From: Treponema sp.
Lineage (GTDB): Bacteria; Spirochaetota; Spirochaetia; Treponematales; Treponemataceae
Length of the DNA: 28,053 nt
NCBI GenBank assembly: GCA_017617145.1
Contig: JAFZWX010000024.1
Span: 1-28,053, forward strand
Reading direction: 5' to 3'
Both the position numbers and the translations under genes were made by a program. The notes under the pieces are model-generated. The model saw only the letters and a program-made list of their open reading frames with translations. It did not search any database and was not told the DNA's origin. Of this stretch, positions 6,784 through 14,765 are shown in pieces (within the stretch, counting starts at the first letter, position 1; each line of letters begins with the position of its first letter).

Positions 6784-7927
6784 GCTCTTTTATTTGCATA
6801 TTATCATTGCTTTTTTCAAAAGCAAAATTACTCATTAAATCTTTTCTCACATATAAAGATTTATTTTCACGTAAATGCCTTCGTATATCAGCAACATCAC
6901 TGAAAGATTTTTTTACTAAGTCTTTTCCAAGAGAATCAGATAATAAACTGCAAAGATCATCAAGTCCAGTAACTTTTTTACTATCGAGAATAAAATCCTT
7001 TCTTGCTTTATCAAGCCATTTATAAAAATTTTTAGCCTTTATTATTTTTTTATTCCATTTATCTGCAAAGTTTTCATTTTGATTTACAGGATTCTCTATT
7101 CTGTAATTGCCATTTGAATCTTTTTGAATAAAAGAATCCATTTTATTCAATATTACTTCAAGTGCTATACTTATAGATTGGCTACCATCATAAGCTAATC
7201 CTGCCAAAGTTGTTATAATCATAGAAATAGGCGCATCTTCATCATCTTTTTTAAACATTAAATCACGATGGCGTTTTAATAATTTTATACATTCCTGTAA
7301 TACTGTTGTATCTAAATATTTTGGAACAGGATCTACAGCTTCCATACTTCTTTGAAATTGAACTTCTTCAAGTTTTCTAATCTGAGATCGATTTATAAAA
7401 CATTTCTTAAATTCAAAAGGATTACTTTCTTGAAAACGATAATTCTGAAAATCATCTGTATGAGTAATTATAATATCTCCATTTTTTTCTTTATCAAAAT
7501 TTTCATTTTTTGGCATTGCAGGTAATATATCCATATGAAATTCTTCATATTCTAAAGTCCAGCATCTTTTTCCTTCAGGAGATAGTTTTTCTTTATAAGT
7601 CTTATTCATTTCAAGTTGGTGTCCAATACTAGCCTTTAATAATTTTGCAGAATGTATTTTGTCTTTATTTTCAACTAAACAGACTAGATCAATATCATAA
7701 TCATCGTTATCTGAAATAGGTTTTATCGTTGTGCCTAAATTGAAAGAACCTTGAGTAAATATTGAGACTTTATAATCCGACAATCCCGTATCTAACCAAT
7801 TACCAACTGATGTATATGCAGAAACAGCTTTATCATACATAGTTTTTGTAATACTTAAGTTTCTCGCTATATTATCTAAATAAATATCGTATTCTTTGTT
7901 AATCTCAGGAATCACAGATAACCTCAT
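6764..7927 (-). CDS. CBASS CD-NTase (cyclic oligonucleotide synthase, 387 aa)
   Basis: A cGAS/DncV-like nucleotidyltransferase that makes a cyclic di- or trinucleotide alarm signal during phage infection. The core motif is intact: GS at 60-61 in FTQGSFNLGT, DxD at Asp78/Asp80 in DDYDIDLVC, and a third acidic residue Asp133 in FHMDILPA. The C-terminal half is the helical lid. The product cannot be read from sequence. The protein ends HVFFGK, with the penultimate Gly386 in the right place for processing and conjugation by the neighbouring E2-like protein. It opens the operon, 42 bases after the uronate-epimerase stop on the same strand. I see only a weak ribosome site and no convincing dedicated promoter. 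Confidence 0.88.
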   Translation of the reverse strand: MRLSVIPEINKEYDIYLDNIARNLSITKTMYDKAVSAYTSVGNWLDTGLSDYKVSIFTQGSFNLGTTIKPISDNDDYDIDLVCLVENKDKIHSAKLLKASIGHQLEMNKTYKEKLSPEGKRCWTLEYEEFHMDILPAMPKNENFDKEKNGDIIITHTDDFQNYRFQESNPFEFKKCFINRSQIRKLEEVQFQRSMEAVDPVPKYLDTTVLQECIKLLKRHRDLMFKKDDEDAPISMIITTLAGLAYDGSQSISIALEVILNKMDSFIQKDSNGNYRIENPVNQNENFADKWNKKIIKAKNFYKWLDKARKDFILDSKKVTGLDDLCSLLSDSLGKDLVKKSFSDVADIRRHLRENKSLYVRKDLMSNFAFEKSNDNMQIKEHVFFGK

Positions 7928-7969
7928 CTTTTAACTTTTTATTTTATCATTTTGCAACACAAGAAATTC

Positions 7970-8995
7970 TTATCTCTTATAATAAGTCTTATACCACGCC
8001 GCAAACTTACCTAAACCTTCTTCCAAAGTTGTACTAGGCTTAAACCCAAAATCTCTTTCCAGTTCAGTTACATCAGCAAATGTCTGATACACATCGCCGG
8101 GCTGCATTGGAAGTAATTCTTTTTTACCTGGTGCCGAAATAATTCCTTCTCTAATCAAACAGTTTTCAAGAATCTCTACAAAGTTCATCAAACTGGAAGG
8201 TTTGTTGTTGCCGATGTTGTAAACTTTGTATGGGGCGCCGTCTTCGGTTTCTGCGGGAGTTTTTTGCATTACATTTACAATGCCGGTTACGATATCGTCA
8301 ACATAAGTAAAGTCGCGGTACATGTCGCCCATATTGTAAATCTGGATTGGCTCGCCTTTTACCAGTTTGTTTGTAAACTTAAAGTATGCCATATCAGGGC
8401 GGCCCATTGGACCGTATACGGTAAAGAAACGCAGACCTGTAGATGGAATCTTATAAAGCTTTGAATATGCATGAGCAAAAAGTTCGTTCGATTTTTTTGT
8501 TGCAGCATACAAAGAAACAGGATTATCAACCTTATCTTCTGTAGAATATGGAACTTTTTTATTTGAACCATAAACACTTGAAGAAGAAGCATATACCAGA
8601 TGCTCCACAGGATTTGCACGACAAGCTTCAAGAATATTAAAGAAACCAATCATATTAGATTGAATATAAGCTTCTGGATTTGTAATTGAATATCGTACAC
8701 CAGCCTGAGCAGCAAGATTCACTACAATTGATGGTTTATACTGAGCAAAAACAGAATCTACAGTTTCTTTGTTTGAAATGTCGCCTTTAATAAAGGTAAA
8801 ATCCTTATTATGATGTTTAAGCATATCAAGACGTTCTTCTTTTAAAGAAACATCATAGTAATCAGTTATTGAATCAAGACCAATAATTTTTATACCATCA
8901 ATAGTTTCCAAGATTTTTTTACATAAGTAACTACCAATAAAACCAGCAGCACCTGTAATGAGGATTGTTTTATTCAATAGTTCTATCTTTTTCAT
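7970..8995 (-). CDS. UDP-glucuronate 4-epimerase (341 aa)
   Basis: Extended SDR that interconverts UDP-glucuronate and UDP-galacturonate with tightly bound NAD. The Rossmann motif TGAAGFIG is near the N-terminus, followed by LAAQAGVRYS, the SSSSVYG loop, the catalytic YAATK pair, and RFFTVYGPMGRPDMA, a segment typical of CapI/LpsL-type uronate epimerases. AAAGGAAAG eight bases before the ATG at 8995 (MKKIELL) supports that start; a TTG seven codons upstream is the alternative. It is the last glycan gene of the locus. Its substrate is the product of UDP-glucose dehydrogenase, the first gene, so the two bracket the cassette. Confidence 0.88.
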   Translation of the reverse strand: MKKIELLNKTILITGAAGFIGSYLCKKILETIDGIKIIGLDSITDYYDVSLKEERLDMLKHHNKDFTFIKGDISNKETVDSVFAQYKPSIVVNLAAQAGVRYSITNPEAYIQSNMIGFFNILEACRANPVEHLVYASSSSVYGSNKKVPYSTEDKVDNPVSLYAATKKSNELFAHAYSKLYKIPSTGLRFFTVYGPMGRPDMAYFKFTNKLVKGEPIQIYNMGDMYRDFTYVDDIVTGIVNVMQKTPAETEDGAPYKVYNIGNNKPSSLMNFVEILENCLIREGIISAPGKKELLPMQPGDVYQTFADVTELERDFGFKPSTTLEEGLGKFAAWYKTYYKR

Positions 8996-9085
8996 GTTTA
9001 TTCTTTCCTTTATCAAAAATATTTATAATAACAGCTCCGATTGACAAAAGACTTATAAAAAGGACAAAAAAACAAATTATTATAA

Positions 9086-10216
9086 TCATATACTTGCAAA
9101 ACCTGTATAAATATCTAAATGTTTTTTTACTACATTATCAATGCTAAAGTATTTCTCTGCATACAAACGAGCATTTTTTCCCATTTTTCTACGTAATTCT
9201 ATATCGTCTACTAGTTTCTTAATTTTATCTGCTAAATTCTCTGCATCCTTAGGAGGAATAACAAAACCATTGTAACCATTTTCTACTGTATCACGACATC
9301 CCACCCAATCAGTTGTAATAATTGGAAGCCCAGAAGCTTCTGCATCAATTACAGATTTTGGTAATCCTTCCATGTAAAAAGAAGGGAAACACATAATATG
9401 ACATTGTCTTAAAACAGAATAAATGTTCTTTTGAAAACCAAGCCATTTGATATATTTTCCATCACAAAGAGCTTCTAGTTCTTCTTTCTTTAGAGCTGTT
9501 GGATTTGCATCCAAATCTCCACATAACAAGAATTGAATTTTTCCTTCGTATTCTCGACGGAGCTTTTGTGCAGACTCTATTAAAACAAGAACACCTTTGG
9601 CTTCAATCATTCGCCCTATAAAAACTATTTTTATAACAGAATTATCTTTCTCCTCTTCTGGAACAAACGCAAATTTCTGTAAATCAACACCACTACCTTT
9701 TATCATTATCGCCTGGTGTTCTTTAGATATGCCTGCATTTTCAAACTCATATCTATCATCATTATTTTGGAATATATAACGATAAGAAGAACGATTTACC
9801 TTTTTCAAAAGCCATCTAACAGCACATGACACTTTTGAATTTCGTTTTTCCGGAGAAAATAAAAAACCAGTTCCACTAACTGCATTTACAACATTATGAT
9901 TTTTTGTAAAAGTCGCAGCTAATGTACCCCAAAGCATGGGTTTTATTCCAACATGATGAATAATATCAGGTTTTTCGTGACTGTATAATTTTTTTAGGAA
10001 CAAAAAAGTTTTTATCTCTTCAAGTGGATTCATACCTGTAGGATTTTCTGGTAAATCAATAATACGCAGACCTAATGCAGAAATTTCATCTTGCTGCCCT
10101 GTAAAATGTGTTATGACGGTAACATCATAACCAATATTCTTTGCGGCAAGTGCGATGTCTTTACGATGAGATAAAAAAAACTTATCTACATTTATAACAA
10201 GAAATAGTTTCTTCAT
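9086..10216 (-). CDS. GT4-family glycosyltransferase (376 aa)
   Basis: Cytoplasmic retaining glycosyltransferase with two Rossmann domains. The N-terminal domain starts MKKLFLVINVDKFFLSHRKD and contains HHVGIKPMLWGT. The C-terminal donor domain has KIVFIGRMIEAKG, PSFYMEGLPKSVIDAEASGLPII (the E-x7-E region) and NGFVIPPKD. This pattern is common in WbpX/PglA-like transferases that extend capsule or O-antigen units. I prefer the ATG at 10216 to a GTG 21 bases upstream because the fold begins there; the ribosome site is weak. Donor and acceptor are unknown. An 86-base gap separates it from the acetyltransferase gene upstream. Confidence 0.82.
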   Translation of the reverse strand: MKKLFLVINVDKFFLSHRKDIALAAKNIGYDVTVITHFTGQQDEISALGLRIIDLPENPTGMNPLEEIKTFLFLKKLYSHEKPDIIHHVGIKPMLWGTLAATFTKNHNVVNAVSGTGFLFSPEKRNSKVSCAVRWLLKKVNRSSYRYIFQNNDDRYEFENAGISKEHQAIMIKGSGVDLQKFAFVPEEEKDNSVIKIVFIGRMIEAKGVLVLIESAQKLRREYEGKIQFLLCGDLDANPTALKKEELEALCDGKYIKWLGFQKNIYSVLRQCHIMCFPSFYMEGLPKSVIDAEASGLPIITTDWVGCRDTVENGYNGFVIPPKDAENLADKIKKLVDDIELRRKMGKNARLYAEKYFSIDNVVKKHLDIYTGFASI

Positions 10217-10301
10217 AATTACTCTACTAAAATTCACAAATAAAAAATCTGTTTTTATACCCCGTTGCCAGATCTATTATACATAATAATTACAAATTAA
10301 A

Positions 10302-10871
10302 TTATTTACGACATTTTATTACTTTTGCAGGACTTCCAACAGCAACGCTAAAAGGTGGTATGTTTTTTGTGACTGTCGAATTTGCTCCAATTACAGAACC
10401 TTCTCCTATTGTACAACCACCAATTATTGTAACATTACATCCTATCCAATTATCATTATTAATAGTTGTTGTTTTACTCTCAATAGTTTGATATTTAATA
10501 GGAGTATCACATTTTTCAAAAGTATGTGTTGTTGAAAGCACTGTTGTTCCATAAGCAATTGAAACATCATTTCCTATTTTAATTCCACCTGCCGCAGCGA
10601 TAACACACATTGATTGTATACTTACATTATCTCCTATTTCCAGATTTTCTGGATACTTAATAAGAACCATAGGAAAAACTGATACATTCTTTCCAATACT
10701 TTTTGCTAAAGAAGCAAGCCAAATATAACGGATTGCAATTCCTATTATTCCATTTTTGTATCTATTATGCTCCAACATCATTTTTCTAAACTTCTTTGGA
10801 AAACATTTCGCAAAACGAATACAAAGAGTTATTAAAACTGAATATTTATCAAATAAAGTTTTTCCAGACAT
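10302..10871 (-). CDS. Hexapeptide-repeat acyltransferase (189 aa)
   Basis: A left-handed beta-helix acyltransferase. Hexapeptide turns are plain (LEIGDNVSIQ, IKIGNDVSIA, NWIGCNVTII, CTIGEGSVIGAN) and the tail SPAKVIKCRK closes the domain. The catalytic histidine is probably in STTHTFEK. It most likely O- or N-acetylates a sugar of the surface glycan using acetyl-CoA. The stretch before the helix (about residues 10-60) is helical and basic. It starts two bases after the CDP-alcohol phosphotransferase-like gene stops, so the two are translationally coupled and probably modify the same building block. Confidence 0.82.
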   Translation of the reverse strand: MSGKTLFDKYSVLITLCIRFAKCFPKKFRKMMLEHNRYKNGIIGIAIRYIWLASLAKSIGKNVSVFPMVLIKYPENLEIGDNVSIQSMCVIAAAGGIKIGNDVSIAYGTTVLSTTHTFEKCDTPIKYQTIESKTTTINNDNWIGCNVTIIGGCTIGEGSVIGANSTVTKNIPPFSVAVGSPAKVIKCRK

Positions 10872-10873
10872 TG

Positions 10874-11617
10874 TTATTTTCCAAAATTCTTACATTTTCT
10901 TAAATATACAATTGTAAAGAATAACAAAGAAGAAAAATAATATGCACAATAATATATCACAAGAATATTATATAGATTTAAAATAGGTGCTAAAAAAAGA
11001 GCAAACATTGGAAGCCCAACAGGAGCCAAATTAACTGCTATTTGATTTTGTAATAATGACATTTTCTTTGGAGGATGATTCTCATTTATGATATTATTTT
11101 TTAAATTATAAATTAGAACTCCATTTGCATATTTTTGATAAATGATTCTAGCTAAAAGATTTGACACAGAAGCAATTCCTCCAAATATAAGAAACCAAGA
11201 TGAATCTAACCCTAAGAAATTATTTTCTATATTGAAAGCAGCAATTCCTAAAGCTATTGGTAAAAAGGCATAGCAATAATATCCACTAATGCCATCAACA
11301 ACAGCCCCCAAAGGTGATGCAGTTTTAGTATAACGGGCTATATTACCATCAACGCAATCCAAAAGATGCCAGATAGGAATGAGTATAACACCAACAATTC
11401 TACAGATATTATTTGGTATTGCAATAAGAACGCAACCTGTAAATGCAACAAATATCGAAATAACAGATACTGCAAAAGCACTTATTTTTAACCATAAGAA
11501 TGGAATTGTTACAAGATAAGAAATCTTTCTTACTGGTATTATAAGACCATAAATTGACTCTATAGATTTTTTTTCTTCTGGGAAAGTACTTTTAATATCT
11601 GAATATGTTACTTTCAT
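10874..11617 (-). CDS. CDP-alcohol phosphotransferase-like membrane protein lacking the last Asp (247 aa)
   Basis: Integral membrane protein of the CDP-alcohol phosphatidyltransferase superfamily, which attaches a CDP-activated group to a hydroxyl of a second substrate. The motif reads D87-CV-D90-G91-NI-A94-R95-x8-G104-xxx-D108-GIS-G112. Every conserved position is present except the fourth aspartate, the proposed catalytic base, where a GGA glycine codon stands. Hydrophobic helices follow to the C-terminus (ALFLAPILNLYNILVIYYCAYY). Clustered with an SDR and cytidylyltransferases, it may transfer a CDP-activated polyol during glycan building. Whether it is active, or uses another base, cannot be read from the sequence. 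A 51-base gap separates it from the SDR gene. Confidence 0.78.
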   Translation of the reverse strand: MKVTYSDIKSTFPEEKKSIESIYGLIIPVRKISYLVTIPFLWLKISAFAVSVISIFVAFTGCVLIAIPNNICRIVGVILIPIWHLLDCVDGNIARYTKTASPLGAVVDGISGYYCYAFLPIALGIAAFNIENNFLGLDSSWFLIFGGIASVSNLLARIIYQKYANGVLIYNLKNNIINENHPPKKMSLLQNQIAVNLAPVGLPMFALFLAPILNLYNILVIYYCAYYFSSLLFFTIVYLRKCKNFGK

Positions 11618-11668
11618 TTGTTTCTCCTTTTTTTATAGTTACTCTTTCTTTTTTCATACAAGTTATAT

Positions 11669-12721
11669 TTATAGAATCAATTCTCTACAAATTAATAAAG
11701 AATGCTCAAATCCTTCTTCTCTTGAAAAAGAAGAATTCCAACCAAGAGCTTCTATTTTCTCACTATTGAGACTAGAATTAAGCATAGGATTAAATGCTTG
11801 TTTCTCTTTTTCTGAAGGTATATCAAAAGATAAACTAACACCACCGAATTTAGAAAAATACTCTGCCATTTCTTTTATTGTACAAATAGAATTCTTATTA
11901 GAAATATTATATGCTTCACCTGTTTTTCCGAAAAACAAACATGTTAAAATTGCTGATGCACAATCAATACAATAACAATATGAACGCAACTGTTCTCCGT
12001 TGCTCTTCATGACAATATCATTTCCTTTGGCAGCATCAAACATAAAAGAAGAAGAGACTCTATTATCTTTTATGTTTGCAGTTGGTCCATATATGTGTCC
12101 GGGGCGAACTATAACACAATCAGTTTCATATTCAGAAACATAACTTGAACAAAGAGTTTCAGCAGCCCTTTTTCCATTGGAATATGACGAACGAGGATTC
12201 AGAATATCTACATATCCATATTCATTCTCTTTTATTGGTTCTTTATTTTGTAAAAGACCATAAACCTCACTTGAGGAAACATAAAGGACACGAGTTCTAT
12301 TATCTTTAGAATAGCGCAGAATATTTTCTAAACCTTTTACACTCGATATCAAAGTTTCAACAGGTTGTTTTGAATAAAGCGCAGGATATGCATTTCCAGC
12401 ACCATGAATTATATAATCAATTCCCAAAGGGAAAGTTTCTGTTTTTAATAAATCATATTCAAAATACGATACATTATTATAACTCTCATACTTTTGAAAA
12501 CGAACACGAGCTCTTTCTATATTCCTAGCTGCAATAATTATTTTCCAATTAAAATTATTGTTGATATTCAAAAGTTCTAGAACATCAACAACCGAAGAAC
12601 AAATGAGACCTGTAGAACCAGTAACCAATATTGTTATATCATGTGGTATTTTTTCTACAGGTAATGTATTAATTACTCTATTTATATCAGTATTATATAA
12701 GCGTGAATTTAATATATTCAT
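11669..12721 (-). CDS. Extended SDR (NAD-dependent epimerase/dehydratase, 350 aa)
   Basis: Nucleotide-sugar or polyol-modifying SDR. It has VTGSTGLICSSVVD at about residues 33-46, where the third Rossmann glycine is replaced by Cys; a VLYVSSSEVYG strand with the catalytic serine; YSNGK (catalytic Tyr/Lys); VRPGHIYGP; and the late SYCYCIDCASAI substrate segment. It sits two bases from an IspD-like cytidylyltransferase, a pairing known from CDP-polyol pathways, so a role in making or modifying a CDP-activated group is reasonable. Plain UDP-sugar epimerisation is the alternative. No close subfamily is assigned. Confidence 0.78.
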   Translation of the reverse strand: MNILNSRLYNTDINRVINTLPVEKIPHDITILVTGSTGLICSSVVDVLELLNINNNFNWKIIIAARNIERARVRFQKYESYNNVSYFEYDLLKTETFPLGIDYIIHGAGNAYPALYSKQPVETLISSVKGLENILRYSKDNRTRVLYVSSSEVYGLLQNKEPIKENEYGYVDILNPRSSYSNGKRAAETLCSSYVSEYETDCVIVRPGHIYGPTANIKDNRVSSSFMFDAAKGNDIVMKSNGEQLRSYCYCIDCASAILTCLFFGKTGEAYNISNKNSICTIKEMAEYFSKFGGVSLSFDIPSEKEKQAFNPMLNSSLNSEKIEALGWNSSFSREEGFEHSLLICRELIL

Positions 12722-12723
12722 AA

Positions 12724-13446
12724 CTATTTAAACCATCGTTCATTCTTTGATTTAAGATAACCTTTGAACATTTCCAAATCATCTTTGGTAGTCAATTTAA
12801 TATTTTTATCAGAACCAGCAGCAAAATATAATTTTTCTCCTAATTCCACCATCATAGTATTTGTATATGAAGAGCCATAAATACCAATCTCTTTTTCAAA
12901 AGCTTCATGATATGCCCAATCTAGTTTTTTAAAATTGTATGCCTGTGGAGTCTGAACCCTACGTAATTGTTCTCTAGGAATATATTTTGATGTTGTTTGA
13001 GGATTTTCAGAATCTATTACAAATATTTGCTCATTATATGGTAAAGATGTTACGCCATTACCATTTTTTTTACAACAAACAATTACATCAGATAAAACTG
13101 CCTCATCAATCATAGGACGAATACCATCATGAATAACAATTATATCATTATCCGTGCATTTATCTTCTAAATTAAAAACACCATTTCTTATAGACTCTTG
13201 TCCAGAATCGCCACCACAAACTATCCATTTTAATTTTGTTATATTGAATTGCTTTGCATATGCTTCTAAAACAGATTCCCAACCTTTTATACAAACAACT
13301 TCAATTGCATCAATCATTGGATGATTTTGGAACCCCTCTAGTGTATATATTATAATAGGTTTATCATAAATACTTATGAACTGTTTTGGAATATCCTGAC
13401 CCATCCTTTGTCCTGATCCACCAGCAATTATTAAAGCAATATTCAT
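12724..13446 (-). CDS. IspD/TarI-like cytidylyltransferase, copy 1 (240 aa)
   Basis: Transfers CMP from CTP to a polyol or related phosphate. The CTP-binding signature IIAGGSGQRMGQDIPKQF is at residues 6-23, with HDGIRP and VQTPQAYNF in mid-protein and IKLTTKDDLEMF near the end. In a glycan locus this family normally makes CDP-ribitol, CDP-glycerol-like or related donors rather than the MEP isoprenoid intermediate. It is a close paralogue of the enzyme at 18470-19183, especially in the first 90 residues. AAGGAG eight bases before the ATG supports the start. It is coupled by a two-base gap to the SDR downstream. Confidence 0.82.
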   Translation of the reverse strand: MNIALIIAGGSGQRMGQDIPKQFISIYDKPIIIYTLEGFQNHPMIDAIEVVCIKGWESVLEAYAKQFNITKLKWIVCGGDSGQESIRNGVFNLEDKCTDNDIIVIHDGIRPMIDEAVLSDVIVCCKKNGNGVTSLPYNEQIFVIDSENPQTTSKYIPREQLRRVQTPQAYNFKKLDWAYHEAFEKEIGIYGSSYTNTMMVELGEKLYFAAGSDKNIKLTTKDDLEMFKGYLKSKNERWFK

Positions 13447-13468
13447 AAGAAAAACTCCTTTGTTAAAT

Positions 13469-14743
13469 CTAATTCATATTTATTTTCTTTTTATCATTCG
13501 ATGCATATACGCAATAACTCATAAAAATGAAAATCTGACTTGTCCAAACAGCATAAGGTCTTTGAATAAAAGACAATGCCCACAAAATAAACATACCATA
13601 TAAAACAGGTTTTTTTCTATTAATCACTGAAGATAAATAAAAAAGACCTAAAAAAATTAATCCTAAAAGACCATGTTCAAAAACAAAGTTTTTATATGAA
13701 GATTCTCCCCCTTTAGGAAAAAGAGCATTTACTGTTGTACCACTACCAAAAAAAAACTTAGTTGGTTCAGAAGTAAATTCGGAAAAGATTTTAGTAAACT
13801 GTTCTGTATTACGATTATTTCCTACAATTCCTTTATCTTTATCTAAAATAAGCCTACTTAATATACGCTGAGATAAAACGCTATCTGGATTTGACTTATA
13901 ATACATCATACCAAGTAATGTAAGCAAGATAATTAAACAAGATAAAAACAATATCATCGGGAGCTTTCTTTTTGAAGAGAAATACTTATAAATAAATAAT
14001 CCGCTAATAAAAAGAATATATGCTGCCAAAGAAAGTGAAAAGAGCAAACATAATAATAATATAATATTATGAATCTTTTTAAAATTATATTCATTTGCAT
14101 ACAAAAGTAATGCACATATCATTCCCAAATGCCCTGGTTCTGTAAATATACTTTGGAAACGAAAAAAAACAGGGATAATATTTCCACTCCTTACTATTAT
14201 AAAAAAACGATAATTCTCGAAATGATCATAAAAAGTATTCTTGGGATGATAAAGTTCTGTATAAGGTAAAGAAAACCCAAGAAGATGCAATACAAAAAAA
14301 CTAAAAGAAACAAAACATATTATTGAAAAGATAAAAGTAAATAAAGATAAGAAATATCTTTTCTCTAAATCAGATGAAAAAATAAAAATACTAACAGGAA
14401 GAAAAAAAACAATAAAAGAAGAAACAAAACCAAATACATTTAATTTTGTGGACCAGAAAAAAACAATATGCCACCAAGTAAAAAAAAGCAAAAAAACAGA
14501 GAATGTTGCTATTGCTTCTTTATTTATTAACAGTTTAAGATATTTCTTTTTCTGAAAAACTTCTAAAAATGTAAAAAAAAACGATAGAATACTAAATCCA
14601 GCTAATACTATATTTTTATCCCAAAAAAAATATGGCTGTATTGAATATAATGCTATCATTGAAAGAAAAAATACTTTCATTTTTCCAAGAAAAGAAATAC
14701 CATCTTTTGAGAACAGATTTAATTTATGAATAAAAATTTTCAT
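13469..14743 (-). CDS. Wzy-like polysaccharide polymerase (424 aa)
   Basis: Polytopic inner-membrane protein with roughly ten or more hydrophobic spans and a long outward loop containing RFQSIFTEPGHLG, a signature common in Wzy/O-antigen ligase-like proteins. Wzy polymerases join lipid-linked repeat units in the periplasm; the Wzx-like flippase gene directly upstream supports that assignment. Proteins of this class share little sequence, so the call rests on topology, the FTEP-type loop and context. A good AGAAAGGAAAT ribosome site precedes the ATG. Sequence is very AT-rich. A WaaL-like ligase is the main alternative. Confidence 0.78.
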   Translation of the reverse strand: MKIFIHKLNLFSKDGISFLGKMKVFFLSMIALYSIQPYFFWDKNIVLAGFSILSFFFTFLEVFQKKKYLKLLINKEAIATFSVFLLFFTWWHIVFFWSTKLNVFGFVSSFIVFFLPVSIFIFSSDLEKRYFLSLFTFIFSIICFVSFSFFVLHLLGFSLPYTELYHPKNTFYDHFENYRFFIIVRSGNIIPVFFRFQSIFTEPGHLGMICALLLYANEYNFKKIHNIILLLCLLFSLSLAAYILFISGLFIYKYFSSKRKLPMILFLSCLIILLTLLGMMYYKSNPDSVLSQRILSRLILDKDKGIVGNNRNTEQFTKIFSEFTSEPTKFFFGSGTTVNALFPKGGESSYKNFVFEHGLLGLIFLGLFYLSSVINRKKPVLYGMFILWALSFIQRPYAVWTSQIFIFMSYCVYASNDKKKINMN

Positions 14744-14765
14744 ATTTCCTTTCTATAAAAAACAA

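Noticed and set aside
12724..13446. Assignment of the IspD-like enzymes as isoprenoid-pathway IspD
   Set aside because: Two copies inside a polysaccharide operon next to LicD and an SDR, without ispF or other MEP genes, favour glycan CDP-donor synthesis.
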